35,466 bases of DNA from Gammaproteobacteria bacterium (GTDB taxonomy: Bacteria; Pseudomonadota; Gammaproteobacteria; Steroidobacterales; Steroidobacteraceae), in the NCBI GenBank assembly GCA_016874175.1, contig VGUP01000010.1, positions 1 through 35,466 of the forward strand, written 5' to 3'. The notes under the pieces were generated by a model. The model was given only the letters and a program-made list of their open reading frames with translations. It made no database searches and was not told the DNA's origin. Each line of letters opens with the position of its first letter. Position 1 is the stretch's first letter. Positions 7,108 to 15,182 of this stretch are shown piece after piece. A program made the translations under genes and the position numbers.

Positions 7108-10068
7108 ATGAATCTCTCGGTATTGTTGTGGGGCATCCCGCAAGCCATGCGGGCCATGTCGAAGCTCTATCCGGCCTACGCCGCGCGCCTGCGCGAACGC
7201 AATCTCGTCGCCCAGTTCCGCCTGCGTGACGTGGCCGAGGGCCGCTGGATCGAGCTGCGCGACGGCAAGATCAAAAGTCGCGCGGGGCTGCATGCCGCGC
7301 CCAACCTCACCATCCACTTCAAAAACCGCGAGATCGCCGAAGGTTTTCTCACCCCGCCCTTCGACATGCTCGAACGCATCGACGCGGCAAAGAATTTCAA
7401 GATCGGCTTCGATGGTCCGGACAATCTCGCCGTGTGGTTCATGCAGACCCTCACGCGTCTCGAGACCGTCACCTGGAAAGCCGGCACCGATATGGGCGAT
7501 GGCGTCACGCGCTACACCAACGGCACCAACAGCGGACCGATTTTCGTCTATGTGAAGGACGGCAAGATCATCCGCACCACGCCCATCGATTTCGATGACA
7601 GCGATGCCGACTCTTGGTCGATCAAGGCACGCGGCCAAACCTTCAAGCCCAGCCGTCGCACCACCGTGGCGACCCATGGCCTCTGCCTGAAATCGATGGT
7701 CTATTCGAAAAACCGCATTCTGCATCCGATGAAACGCGTCGACTTCGACTCCGACGGCGAGCGCAACATCCAGAATCGAGGCAAGTCGAAGTTCGTGCGC
7801 ATCAGTTGGGATGAAGCACTCGATATCGTCAGCCAAGAAATCAAGCGCGCCAAGGCGGTCGGCCCGGGTGCGGTGTGCGTCGCCAACGGCTCACATCACC
7901 AGTGGGGAAATCTCGGGCACTACATGAGTGCCTTCAACCGCTTCTGGAACCTCATCGGCGTCACCAAGCTCGTGCACACGCCAGACAGTTGGGAAGGCTG
8001 GTTCTGGGGCGCGATGCACCACTGGGGCAACAGTCTGCGACTCGGCTGCCCCGAGTTTTACGGCACGGTCGAAGACTGCCTCAAAGAAGCCGAGATGATC
8101 GTCTTCTGGTCCAGCGACCCGGATGCCACCTACGGCTTCGAGGGCACCGAGCGCCGCGAGTGGGGAAAGAAACTCGGCATCAAGATGGTGCACATCGACC
8201 CCTATCTCAATCACACCGCCGCGCACTTGGGCGGCAAGTGGATTTCGCCCAAGCCCGGCACCGACCCCGCCATCGCGCAGGCGATCTGCCACGTCTGGAT
8301 CACCGAAGGTCTCTACGACAAAAAATTCATCGAAGGTCGCACCACGGGCTTCGATGAGTGGAAGGCTTATATCCTGGGCGAAAGCGACGGCATCGCTAAA
8401 ACCCCCGAGTGGCAAGCTGGCGAAACCGGGGTGCCGGCGCGCGATGTGCGAGCACTGGCCCGCGAGTGGGGTTCAAAGAAAACCTATCTCGGTGCAGGCG
8501 GTTGGGGCGTGGGTCTGGGCGGCGCCGGCCGCAGTCCGATGGGCGCGCAATGGGCGCGCATGATGACCATCCTCGGTGCCATGCAGGGCTACGGTCGACC
8601 GGGCTCCAACTTCGGCAATCTGCAGTTCGGCGCACCGCTCGATTTCAATTTCTATTTCCCGGGATACGGCGAAGGCAGCTTCTCGGGTGAACTCACCACG
8701 AGCGCAAACTCCGCCAACAATTACCAGCGTATGCCGCACATCGTGACCATGAGCTCGGTGCGACAGGCGATCCCGCGCATGTGGTTCCCCGAAGCGATCA
8801 CCCAAGGCAAGGCCATGGGTTATCTCACCGATGTGTCCTCGATTCAGGGGCAGTTCTTTCCCTTTGGCTACCCCTCGCCCGGCCACGTGCGCGTGCAGAT
8901 GCTCTACAAGTACGGCAGCTCGTCGCTTGGCACGCAGGTGGGATCCAATCGCTGGATCCAGGCCTATCAGCACGAGAGCCTGAAATTCGTCGTCAATCAG
9001 TCGGTGTGGTGGGAAGGCGAAACGCCGTTCGCCGACATCGTGCTGCCGGCGTGTACGGTGTTCGAGCGCTGGGACATTGGCGAGTGGTACAACGTCGGCG
9101 CGGGCTACGTGCATCACATGTACTCGATGAACAACCATCGCGTGATCGCCCTGCAACACAAGGCGATCGAGCCCCTCGGCGAGTCAAAGTCGGACTACGA
9201 CATCTTTCTCGCCATCGCCGAGAAACTCGATCTCGGCGCGGTGTATTCGGAAGGCGGTACCTCCGAATACGACTGGTGCAAGCGCGTGTTTGATTCCTCG
9301 GATCTCGCCAAACTCACGAGCTGGCGCGAGTTCCTCAAAAAAGGCTACTACGTCGTCGCTCCCGATCCCGAGGCTGCTCGCGCACCGACCGCGAATCGCT
9401 GGTTCTACGAGGGTCGCAAGAAAGACACGCCCGAACCCTATCCGCTGCCCTCCGAATACGTCGCCGGACTCGGCAACGGCTTGCAAACCCCGTCGGGCAA
9501 ATTCGAATTCGTCGCCAGCACGCTCAAACGCATCGACGATCCGGACCGACCCCCGCTCAATCAGTACATGCCCGTCTACGAAGACGGCAAGCGCGAACCG
9601 CAGCTCGCCGAGTTCCCACTGCAGTTGTTGTCGCCGCACTCACGTTATCCCTTTCACCTGATGGGCGATGACGAAGGCTGCAGCGTGCGCGACATCCGCG
9701 AGCATCGCGTACGCAAAGACGGCCACTATTATTTGGTCGCCCGCATCAATCGCGAAGACGCCGCGGCGCGCGGTATTCGTGACGATGATCTCATTCGCCT
9801 TTGGAACAATCGCGGCTCGGTCGTCTGTGCCGCGCAGCTCACCGATCGACTGCGTCCCGGCGTGGTGTCGGCTTCGACCGCTTCGGCCGAGTATCGCCCG
9901 GCGGGCGAACCCGGCAAATCCACCGATCTCGGCGGCTGCATCAACATGCTGAACCCGAACAAAGCCATAGCACGCAAGACCCACGGCATTCGGCCGAATA
10001 CCACGCTCATCCAGATCGAGAAGTGGACCGGCGTCGACACCTGGCAACCGCGTGCGGAGATCGCCTGA
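7108..10068 (+). CDS. SCP2-like domain fused to transhydroxylase-type molybdoenzyme large subunit
   Basis: The protein is 986 residues. From about residue 131 it matches, nearly end to end, the large subunit of Pelobacter acidigallici pyrogallol-phloroglucinol transhydroxylase (DMSO reductase family, bis-MGD molybdenum). Shared segments include GPIFVYVKDGKIIR, SHH.WGN, PDSWEGW, EMIVFWSSDP, VPFADI.LPAC, FERWDI, GRKKDTP and GGCINMLNP. Ser294 in PDSW should ligate Mo, with Asp293 and His263 as active-site residues; these sit 119 positions beyond the Pelobacter numbers 175, 174 and 144 as I recall them. Residues about 25-120 resemble a sterol carrier protein 2 fold (QFRL, GRWIELRDGKIKSRAG, PNLTIHFKNREIAEGFL, GPDNLAVWF). 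No Tat signal is seen, so it should be cytosolic. It is coupled to the small subunit by TGATG. The substrate is unknown. Confidence 0.9.
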   Translation: MNLSVLLWGIPQAMRAMSKLYPAYAARLRERNLVAQFRLRDVAEGRWIELRDGKIKSRAGLHAAPNLTIHFKNREIAEGFLTPPFDMLERIDAAKNFKIGFDGPDNLAVWFMQTLTRLETVTWKAGTDMGDGVTRYTNGTNSGPIFVYVKDGKIIRTTPIDFDDSDADSWSIKARGQTFKPSRRTTVATHGLCLKSMVYSKNRILHPMKRVDFDSDGERNIQNRGKSKFVRISWDEALDIVSQEIKRAKAVGPGAVCVANGSHHQWGNLGHYMSAFNRFWNLIGVTKLVHTPDSWEGWFWGAMHHWGNSLRLGCPEFYGTVEDCLKEAEMIVFWSSDPDATYGFEGTERREWGKKLGIKMVHIDPYLNHTAAHLGGKWISPKPGTDPAIAQAICHVWITEGLYDKKFIEGRTTGFDEWKAYILGESDGIAKTPEWQAGETGVPARDVRALAREWGSKKTYLGAGGWGVGLGGAGRSPMGAQWARMMTILGAMQGYGRPGSNFGNLQFGAPLDFNFYFPGYGEGSFSGELTTSANSANNYQRMPHIVTMSSVRQAIPRMWFPEAITQGKAMGYLTDVSSIQGQFFPFGYPSPGHVRVQMLYKYGSSSLGTQVGSNRWIQAYQHESLKFVVNQSVWWEGETPFADIVLPACTVFERWDIGEWYNVGAGYVHHMYSMNNHRVIALQHKAIEPLGESKSDYDIFLAIAEKLDLGAVYSEGGTSEYDWCKRVFDSSDLAKLTSWREFLKKGYYVVAPDPEAARAPTANRWFYEGRKKDTPEPYPLPSEYVAGLGNGLQTPSGKFEFVASTLKRIDDPDRPPLNQYMPVYEDGKREPQLAEFPLQLLSPHSRYPFHLMGDDEGCSVRDIREHRVRKDGHYYLVARINREDAAARGIRDDDLIRLWNNRGSVVCAAQLTDRLRPGVVSASTASAEYRPAGEPGKSTDLGGCINMLNPNKAIARKTHGIRPNTTLIQIEKWTGVDTWQPRAEIA

Positions 10069-10913
10069 TGTCAAAGAAATGGAATCTCATCGTCGATATC
10101 GAGCGCTGCGACAACTGCCGCGGCTGCTTCATCGCCGTGAAGGACGAATACGCAGGCAATAATTTCCCGGGCTACAGCGCGCCGCAGCCCGCGCTGGGTC
10201 ACAACTGGCTCGAGATCAAGCGCCACGAGCGTGGCAGTTATCCGCTCGTCGATGCACGTTTTCAGCCGGTCATGTGCAACCACTGCGACGACGCGCCCTG
10301 CATGAAAGCCGCGCGCGACGGCGCCGTCAAAAAACGTGCTGACGGCATCGTGATCATCGATCCCATCAAGGCCAAGGGGCAGCAGCAAATCGTCGCCGCC
10401 TGCCCCTACGGCGCCGTGTCTTGGAACGAAGAGCTGCAGCTGCCGCAGCATTGGACCTTCGATGCGCATCTGCTCGATGCGGGCTGGACCAAGACGCGGG
10501 CCGAGCAGGCTTGCCCGACCGATGCGTTTCGCACCGTCAAACTCGACGACGCCGAGATACAGCGCCTCGCGGCAAGCGAGGGACTGGAGGTCGAACGCGC
10601 CGAGCTCGGTACCAAGCCGCGCGTCTATTACAAAAATCGCCACCTCATGACGCACTGCTTCGTCGGCGGCACGGTGGTGCAACGGGTCGGCGGGGTCGAG
10701 GAATGCGCCCCGGGCGCGACGGTAGTGCTCAGTCAGGCGGGGCGCGAGATCGGCCGCGCGACCACCGACACCTTCGGCGAGTTCAAGATCGACCGACTAC
10801 CCCCGGGCAGCGGCCGCTACGACCTCGAGGTGAGCGGCGCGGCGGGTCGGGCGAGCACGAGTTTCGAGCTCGGCAGCGCGAGCCCCTATCTCGAGGTGTT
10901 GACGCTCGCCTAA
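10068..10913 (+). CDS. Transhydroxylase small (Fe-S) subunit with reduced cluster set
   Basis: This 281-residue partner of the preceding molybdoenzyme resembles the Pelobacter transhydroxylase beta subunit, including GLEVERAELGTKPRVYYKN near residues 170-190. It also has a C-terminal Cna/transthyretin-like domain (about 200-281: APGATVVLS, GEFKIDRLPPG). Eight cluster Cys remain: 14, 17, 20 with 149, and 70, 73, 78 with 112, enough for two [4Fe-4S] clusters. The Pelobacter protein binds three. Here its fourth motif-1 Cys is Val, its CTMC pair is replaced in HWTFDAHLL, and the first Cys of CAHNC is absent. So exactly one cluster's ligands are gone. It starts at ATG 10068, overlapping the large-subunit stop. 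Confidence 0.9.
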   Translation: MSKKWNLIVDIERCDNCRGCFIAVKDEYAGNNFPGYSAPQPALGHNWLEIKRHERGSYPLVDARFQPVMCNHCDDAPCMKAARDGAVKKRADGIVIIDPIKAKGQQQIVAACPYGAVSWNEELQLPQHWTFDAHLLDAGWTKTRAEQACPTDAFRTVKLDDAEIQRLAASEGLEVERAELGTKPRVYYKNRHLMTHCFVGGTVVQRVGGVEECAPGATVVLSQAGREIGRATTDTFGEFKIDRLPPGSGRYDLEVSGAAGRASTSFELGSASPYLEVLTLA

Positions 10914-10914
10914 G

Positions 10915-10963
10915 CCCTTGAAATTTCAAGTGTGACCCTTGAAATCGGTCTGGCGGACCTCAG
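10915..10963 (+). promoter_or_regulatory. Candidate regulatory region of htpX: palindrome and 21-bp-spaced direct repeat
   Basis: CTTGAAATTTCAAG at 10917-10930 is a perfect 14-bp palindrome. CCCTTGAAAT occurs at 10915-10924 and again at 10936-10945, exactly 21 bp apart, or two helical turns. CTTGAAA is also the -35 consensus of heat-shock sigma-32 promoters. A weak CCTCAGT follows the second copy after about 13 bp. htpX is a heat-shock/envelope-stress gene in E. coli, so control by sigma-32 or by a dimeric repressor/activator is plausible but unproven. Confidence 0.45.
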
Positions 10964-11070
10964 TTCTGGCGTGAGGCCGGGGGCTTGGCTAAATTGTTGC
11001 AACCAGCGAAACTTCGCAGCCCGGACTGAGTCGAAATTATGGTTACTTCTTTCAGGAGCCTGCCTACCCC

Positions 11071-11958
11071 ATGAAACGCATCGCGTTGTTCCTCATTACT
11101 AATCTTGCCGTTGTCCTCGTGCTGTCGATCGTCATGCGGATTCTCGGCATCGATCAGTACATCGCCGCGCAAAACGGCAGCTATTACGGCTTGCTGGTGT
11201 TCGCCGCCGTGTTCGGCTTCGGTGGTGCGCTGATCTCGCTCGCCATGTCGAAGTGGAGCGCCAAGCGCATGATGGGCGTGCGCGTCATCGAGCAGCCGCG
11301 CGACAACGTCGAACGCTGGTTGGTCGATACGGTGCGCAAGCAGGCTGACGAGGCCGGCATCGGCATGCCGGAAGTGGGCATCTTCGACAGCCCTGAGCCG
11401 AATGCTTTCGCGACCGGTGCCAACAAAAACAAGGCCCTGGTAGCGGTCAGCACGGGCCTGCTGCAGCGCATGCGCAAAGAAGAAGTCGAGGCCGTTCTCG
11501 GCCACGAAGTGGGCCACGTTGCCAACGGCGACATGGTCACGCTCACGCTCATTCAGGGCGTGGTCAACACCTTCGTCATCTTCTTGGCGCGGATCATCGG
11601 CAATTTCATCGACAAAGCCGTGTTCAAGAACGAAAACGGCAGCGGCATCGGCTATTTCGTGATCGTGATGGTCTGCGAGCTGCTGCTCGGCATCCTCGCC
11701 AGCGTCATCGTCATGTGGTTCTCGCGCAAGCGTGAGTTCCGTGCCGATGCGGCGGGCGCTCTGCTCACCACCCCGCAGGCCATGATCGGTGCCCTCGAGG
11801 CCCTCAAGCGTGCACAGCAGCCGGAAGGCCTGCCGCAGCAGATGGCCGCCTTTGGCATCAATTCGGGTACGCCGACGGGCCTCAAGCGCTTCTTCATGAG
11901 CCACCCACCGCTCGATGAGCGCATCGACGCCCTCAAGCGTCAGCACGGGGCCATCTGA
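11071..11958 (+). CDS. htpX: Membrane zinc metalloprotease HtpX
   Basis: HtpX is an M48B protease of the inner membrane that degrades misfolded membrane proteins, overlapping with FtsH. The 295-residue product has two N-terminal membrane helices (residues about 4-24 and 38-58). The zinc site is HEVGH at 145-149, with a third ligand Glu222 in [12 protein letters not shown]. Two further hydrophobic helices (about 158-175 and 193-215) lie between the zinc-ligand segments. Length and order match E. coli HtpX. AGGAG at 11054-11058 precedes the ATG by 12 nt. The gene stands alone between a 157-bp upstream spacer and a terminator. Confidence 0.97.
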   Translation: MKRIALFLITNLAVVLVLSIVMRILGIDQYIAAQNGSYYGLLVFAAVFGFGGALISLAMSKWSAKRMMGVRVIEQPRDNVERWLVDTVRKQADEAGIGMPEVGIFDSPEPNAFATGANKNKALVAVSTGLLQRMRKEEVEAVLGHEVGHVANGDMVTLTLIQGVVNTFVIFLARIIGNFIDKAVFKNENGSGIGYFVIVMVCELLLGILASVIVMWFSRKREFRADAAGALLTTPQAMIGALEALKRAQQPEGLPQQMAAFGINSGTPTGLKRFFMSHPPLDERIDALKRQHGAI

Positions 11959-11989
11959 GCTCCTAGCGGTCTGACCTGGCCTCAAGACC

Positions 11990-12027
11990 CGCGCCGCGGA
12001 CCCCGAGGTCCGCGGCGCGTTTACTTT
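11990..12027 (+). terminator. Rho-independent terminator after htpX
   Basis: A perfect 13-bp GC-only stem (11990-12002 pairing with 12007-12019) closes a 4-nt CCGA loop and is followed by TTTACTTT. It lies 31 bp after the htpX stop, so it should end htpX and separate it from the desaturase gene. Confidence 0.9.
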
Positions 12028-12071
12028 GGGGTCGAGGTTTGGCATCGTAAACTGTCAAGAGTTTTGGACAC

Positions 12072-13040
12072 ATGACCGAGCAAGCCCTCCCCTTCTGGCG
12101 TCGCTGGTTGCACGCCTTCATCAACTGGTTCGACACCGGTCCGCTCACGGCCCCGGCCGACGGCACGCTGTTACCCGAAATTGCGGATCGGGTGGAGTGG
12201 GCGCGCATCCTGCCCTTCATCGCCGTACATGCCACCTGCCTCGGCGTCATATGGGTGGGCTGGAGTCCGATCGCCGTCACGGTTGCGGTCATCGCCTATC
12301 TGGTGCGCATGTTTGCGATCACGGGTTTCTACCATCGCTATTTCTCGCACCGCTCGTTCAAAACCTCGCGCGCAGGGCAGTTCATCTTTGGTTTGCTCGG
12401 CGCTTCGGCCGTACAGCGCGGACCGCTGTGGTGGGCGGCCCATCATCGACATCACCACGCGCACTCCGACAAACCGGAAGACGCCCACTCGCCGGTGCAA
12501 CATGGCTTCCTGCGTTCGCACATGGGCTGGTTCCTAACGGCGCGTGGTTTCCGTCCCGACCTGCGTCGCGTGCGCGACCTGATGCAGTTTCCCGAACTGC
12601 GCTGGCTCGATCGCTTTGACATCCTCATTCCGGTGGCGCTCGCGGTCGGCATGTTCGGGCTCGGAGTGCTGCTCGAGCGCGTGGCGCCCGACCTCGGCAC
12701 GAGTGGTGGCCAGATGCTGGTGTGGGGATTTTTCATCTCTACCGTGGCTTGCTACCACGGCACCTACACCATCAATTCGCTGTCGCATGTGTTTGGACGC
12801 CAGCGTTATCGCACGGACGACGCCAGTCGCAACAATTGGCTGCTCGCGCTGATCACGCTCGGCGAAGGCTGGCACAACAACCACCACCACTTTCCGAGCT
12901 CGACGCGGCAGGGCTTCTATTGGTGGGAAGTCGATATCACCTACTACCTGCTCAAAGTGATGGCCTGGCTCGGCATCATTTGGGACCTCAAACCGGTACC
13001 GGTCGCGATTCGCGACCACTCGCCGCGGCGCATCGCCTGA
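12072..13040 (+). CDS. Membrane fatty acid (acyl-CoA) desaturase
   Basis: This 322-residue di-iron integral-membrane desaturase is of the delta-9 type, introducing a double bond into fatty acyl chains with O2. The three histidine boxes are HRYFSH at 88-93, HHRHHH at 124-129 and HNNHHH at 268-273. Hydrophobic segments flank them at about 45-85, 105-120, 200-222 and 230-250. The electron donor is not encoded beside it. It lies 37 bp upstream of the FAD oxidoreductase-DUF1365-methyltransferase genes, so it may provide unsaturated acyl chains for them. The start is ATG 12072, with no strong Shine-Dalgarno sequence visible. Confidence 0.93.
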   Translation: MTEQALPFWRRWLHAFINWFDTGPLTAPADGTLLPEIADRVEWARILPFIAVHATCLGVIWVGWSPIAVTVAVIAYLVRMFAITGFYHRYFSHRSFKTSRAGQFIFGLLGASAVQRGPLWWAAHHRHHHAHSDKPEDAHSPVQHGFLRSHMGWFLTARGFRPDLRRVRDLMQFPELRWLDRFDILIPVALAVGMFGLGVLLERVAPDLGTSGGQMLVWGFFISTVACYHGTYTINSLSHVFGRQRYRTDDASRNNWLLALITLGEGWHNNHHHFPSSTRQGFYWWEVDITYYLLKVMAWLGIIWDLKPVPVAIRDHSPRRIA

Positions 13041-13077
13041 GCGATCGCCGGCGAGCGCAACGGTCCCTGTATCTGAC

Positions 13078-14409
13078 GTGAGTCGCATCGCCATCATCGG
13101 AACCGGAATCGCCGGACTCACGGCTGCGTGGCATTTGCGTGATCGTCACGGACTGGTGCTGTTCGAGGCCAATGATTATGTCGGCGGCCATACGGCTACC
13201 AAAGATGTCGAATATGGTGGCAGTCAGTACGCGATCGACACCGGCTTCATCGTCTTCAATGATTGGACCTACCCGAACTTCATCGCTTTGCTCGAGGCAC
13301 TCGGCGTGCCCTGGCAGTTCTCGAACATGAGCTTCTCGCTGCGCTGCGAGCGCAGTGGCCTCGAATACAATGGCACCTCGATCAATTCTTTGTTCGCGCA
13401 GCGTCGCAATGCGCTCAACCCGCGCTTCCTGCGCATGATTGCGGACATCCTGCGCTTCAATGGTCGGGCTAAAGAACTGCTCGCACCGCCGACGATCGCC
13501 GGCCATCCTGACCCTGAGGGTCGGCTCACGCTCGGTGACTATCTCGCCAAAGGCGGCTATTCACGCGCCTTCATCGAGCACTACATCATCCCCATGGGAC
13601 GGGCAATCTGGTCGGCCACCGGTCGCGGCATGCTCGAGTTTCCAGCGCGCTTCTTCGTCGATTTCTTTGATCGACACGGATTCTTGAATGTGGATGATCG
13701 TCCGACTTGGCGCACGGTCACCGGCGGCTCGCGCGAATATGCCCGCCGCCTGACCGCCAAATTTGGCGAATTTATCCGCCTTTCGACGCCGGTGCAGCGG
13801 GTGCTTCGCAGCGACGACGGGGTATGGATCGGCAGCCGCGCAGGCGATGAGTACTTCGATCAGGTTTTCTTTGCCTGCCACAGCGATCAGGCGCTCGCGA
13901 TACTCGAAGATCCGAGCGACACCGAGCAGCAAATCCTCGGTGCGTTTCCCTATCAGGGAAATGACGCCGTGTTGCACACCGATCGCCGGATGCTGCCGCG
14001 CGCGCCGCTTGCGCGTGCCGCCTGGAATTACCACTTGCTCGACCCCGACAGCGGCCGTGTCGCGCTCACCTACGACATGAACGTGCTGCAGGCGATCGAC
14101 GCCGAGACGACCTTCATGGTTACGCTCAATCGCACGGCCGAGATCGACCCGGCGAAGGTGCTAGGTCGTTACACCTACCATCACCCCGTCTACACGCCGG
14201 CAGCAGTCACCGCGCAGGGCCGCCGCCGCGAGATCAGTGGTGTGCGTCGCACCCATTATTGCGGCGCCTATTGGCGCTACGGCTTTCACGAGGATGGAGT
14301 TGTCAGCGCTCTCTGGGCGCTCGAAGATTTTGCGCGCGCAACCGGCACAACGCCGCCCCCTGCCCCACGGCTCGAACCCGTGCGTCGCAGCCTTCAGCAA
14401 ACCACCTGA
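13078..14409 (+). CDS. FAD-dependent amine-oxidase-like oxidoreductase of the DUF1365/CFA cluster
   Basis: This 443-residue flavoprotein begins with a dinucleotide-binding loop (IAIIGTGIAGLTAAW, residues 4-18), followed by the FEANDYVGGHTAT acidic-end motif typical of amine oxidase/phytoene-desaturase-like enzymes. Its C-terminal FAD segment is YCGAYWRYGFHEDGVVSAL. In many proteobacteria this protein is encoded directly before DUF1365 and a CFA-type methyltransferase. In Rhodobacter sphaeroides such genes belong to the sigma-E/ChrR singlet-oxygen response. The reaction is not established from sequence; oxidation of a modified acyl chain is an inference. The start is GTG 13078. The stop overlaps the next start by one base (TGATG). 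Confidence 0.85.
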   Translation: MSRIAIIGTGIAGLTAAWHLRDRHGLVLFEANDYVGGHTATKDVEYGGSQYAIDTGFIVFNDWTYPNFIALLEALGVPWQFSNMSFSLRCERSGLEYNGTSINSLFAQRRNALNPRFLRMIADILRFNGRAKELLAPPTIAGHPDPEGRLTLGDYLAKGGYSRAFIEHYIIPMGRAIWSATGRGMLEFPARFFVDFFDRHGFLNVDDRPTWRTVTGGSREYARRLTAKFGEFIRLSTPVQRVLRSDDGVWIGSRAGDEYFDQVFFACHSDQALAILEDPSDTEQQILGAFPYQGNDAVLHTDRRMLPRAPLARAAWNYHLLDPDSGRVALTYDMNVLQAIDAETTFMVTLNRTAEIDPAKVLGRYTYHHPVYTPAAVTAQGRRREISGVRRTHYCGAYWRYGFHEDGVVSALWALEDFARATGTTPPPAPRLEPVRRSLQQTT

Positions 14410-15173
14410 TGAGTGCGAGTTGCCTCTATCACGGCTATATTCGTCACCGGCGCTTCGGGCCGCGCCGCAACGAGTTTCGTTACCGCATCTTCCTCACCTA
14501 CCTCGATTTGGCCGAACTGCCGGCGCTATTTCGCAACCGTTGGTTCTGGTCCGCAAGCAAACCGGCGCTTGCCTGGTTTCGTCGGACCGATTTTTTGGGA
14601 GATCCGCGCACATCTCTCGATACCGCCGTACGCGATCGAGTCGAAGACAGCACGGGGCGCCGGCCGACCGGACCCATCCGCCTGCTCACCCACCTGCGCC
14701 AGTTTGGCTACAACTTCAATCCCGTCAGCTTTTACTACATTTTTGATGCCAAAGATGAACGCCTAGAAACCGTCGTGGCCGAGATTACCAACACGCCCTG
14801 GGATGAGCGGTACGCTTATGTGCTCGAGGTCGAGAAGGCTGAGCAGGTGGGGGCGCAGGTGTTGCGGTGGCAATTCGAAAAGGCTTTTCACGTCTCGCCC
14901 TTCCTGCCCATGGACATGCGTTACGACTGGCGCTTTTCGCAGCCCGGGGACACACTCAACGTCCACATGGAAAACTGGAAAGACGGTCGCTCGCAGTTTG
15001 ACGCGACGCTCACCCTGCATCGTGAACCTTTGACCGCCCGTTCGCTGAGGCGGGCATTGCTGGCATTTCCGTTCATCACCCTCAAAGTATCTGCACTCAT
15101 TTACTGGCAGGCGCTGGTGCTATTGCTCAAGCGCACGCCGGTCTTCACTCACCCGGACAAACTCGCAAGTTGA
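14409..15173 (+). CDS. DUF1365 family protein
   Basis: The 254-residue product belongs to DUF1365, a family of unknown biochemical function usually found between an FAD oxidoreductase and a cyclopropane-fatty-acid-synthase-like gene. Recognisable family parts are LYHGYIRHRRFGPRRNEFRY at the start, LLTHLRQFGYNFNPVSFYY in the middle, ITNTPWDERYAYVL, and a hydrophobic C-terminal segment (about 215-240) that may associate with membrane. It overlaps the preceding stop as TGATG and lies 9 bp before the methyltransferase, so all three should be co-translated. The longer ORF start upstream is a shadow of the FAD gene. Confidence 0.92.
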   Translation: MSASCLYHGYIRHRRFGPRRNEFRYRIFLTYLDLAELPALFRNRWFWSASKPALAWFRRTDFLGDPRTSLDTAVRDRVEDSTGRRPTGPIRLLTHLRQFGYNFNPVSFYYIFDAKDERLETVVAEITNTPWDERYAYVLEVEKAEQVGAQVLRWQFEKAFHVSPFLPMDMRYDWRFSQPGDTLNVHMENWKDGRSQFDATLTLHREPLTARSLRRALLAFPFITLKVSALIYWQALVLLLKRTPVFTHPDKLAS

Positions 15174-15182
15174 CGAGGGGCC

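Noticed and set aside
7000-7836. 278-residue minus-strand ORF opposite the SCP2 region
   Set aside because: It is antisense to a continuous plus-strand protein with a good Shine-Dalgarno and recognisable domains.
10960-12045. 361-residue minus-strand ORF opposite htpX
   Set aside because: It is antisense to the well conserved htpX and its terminator, with shadow-like composition and no family match.
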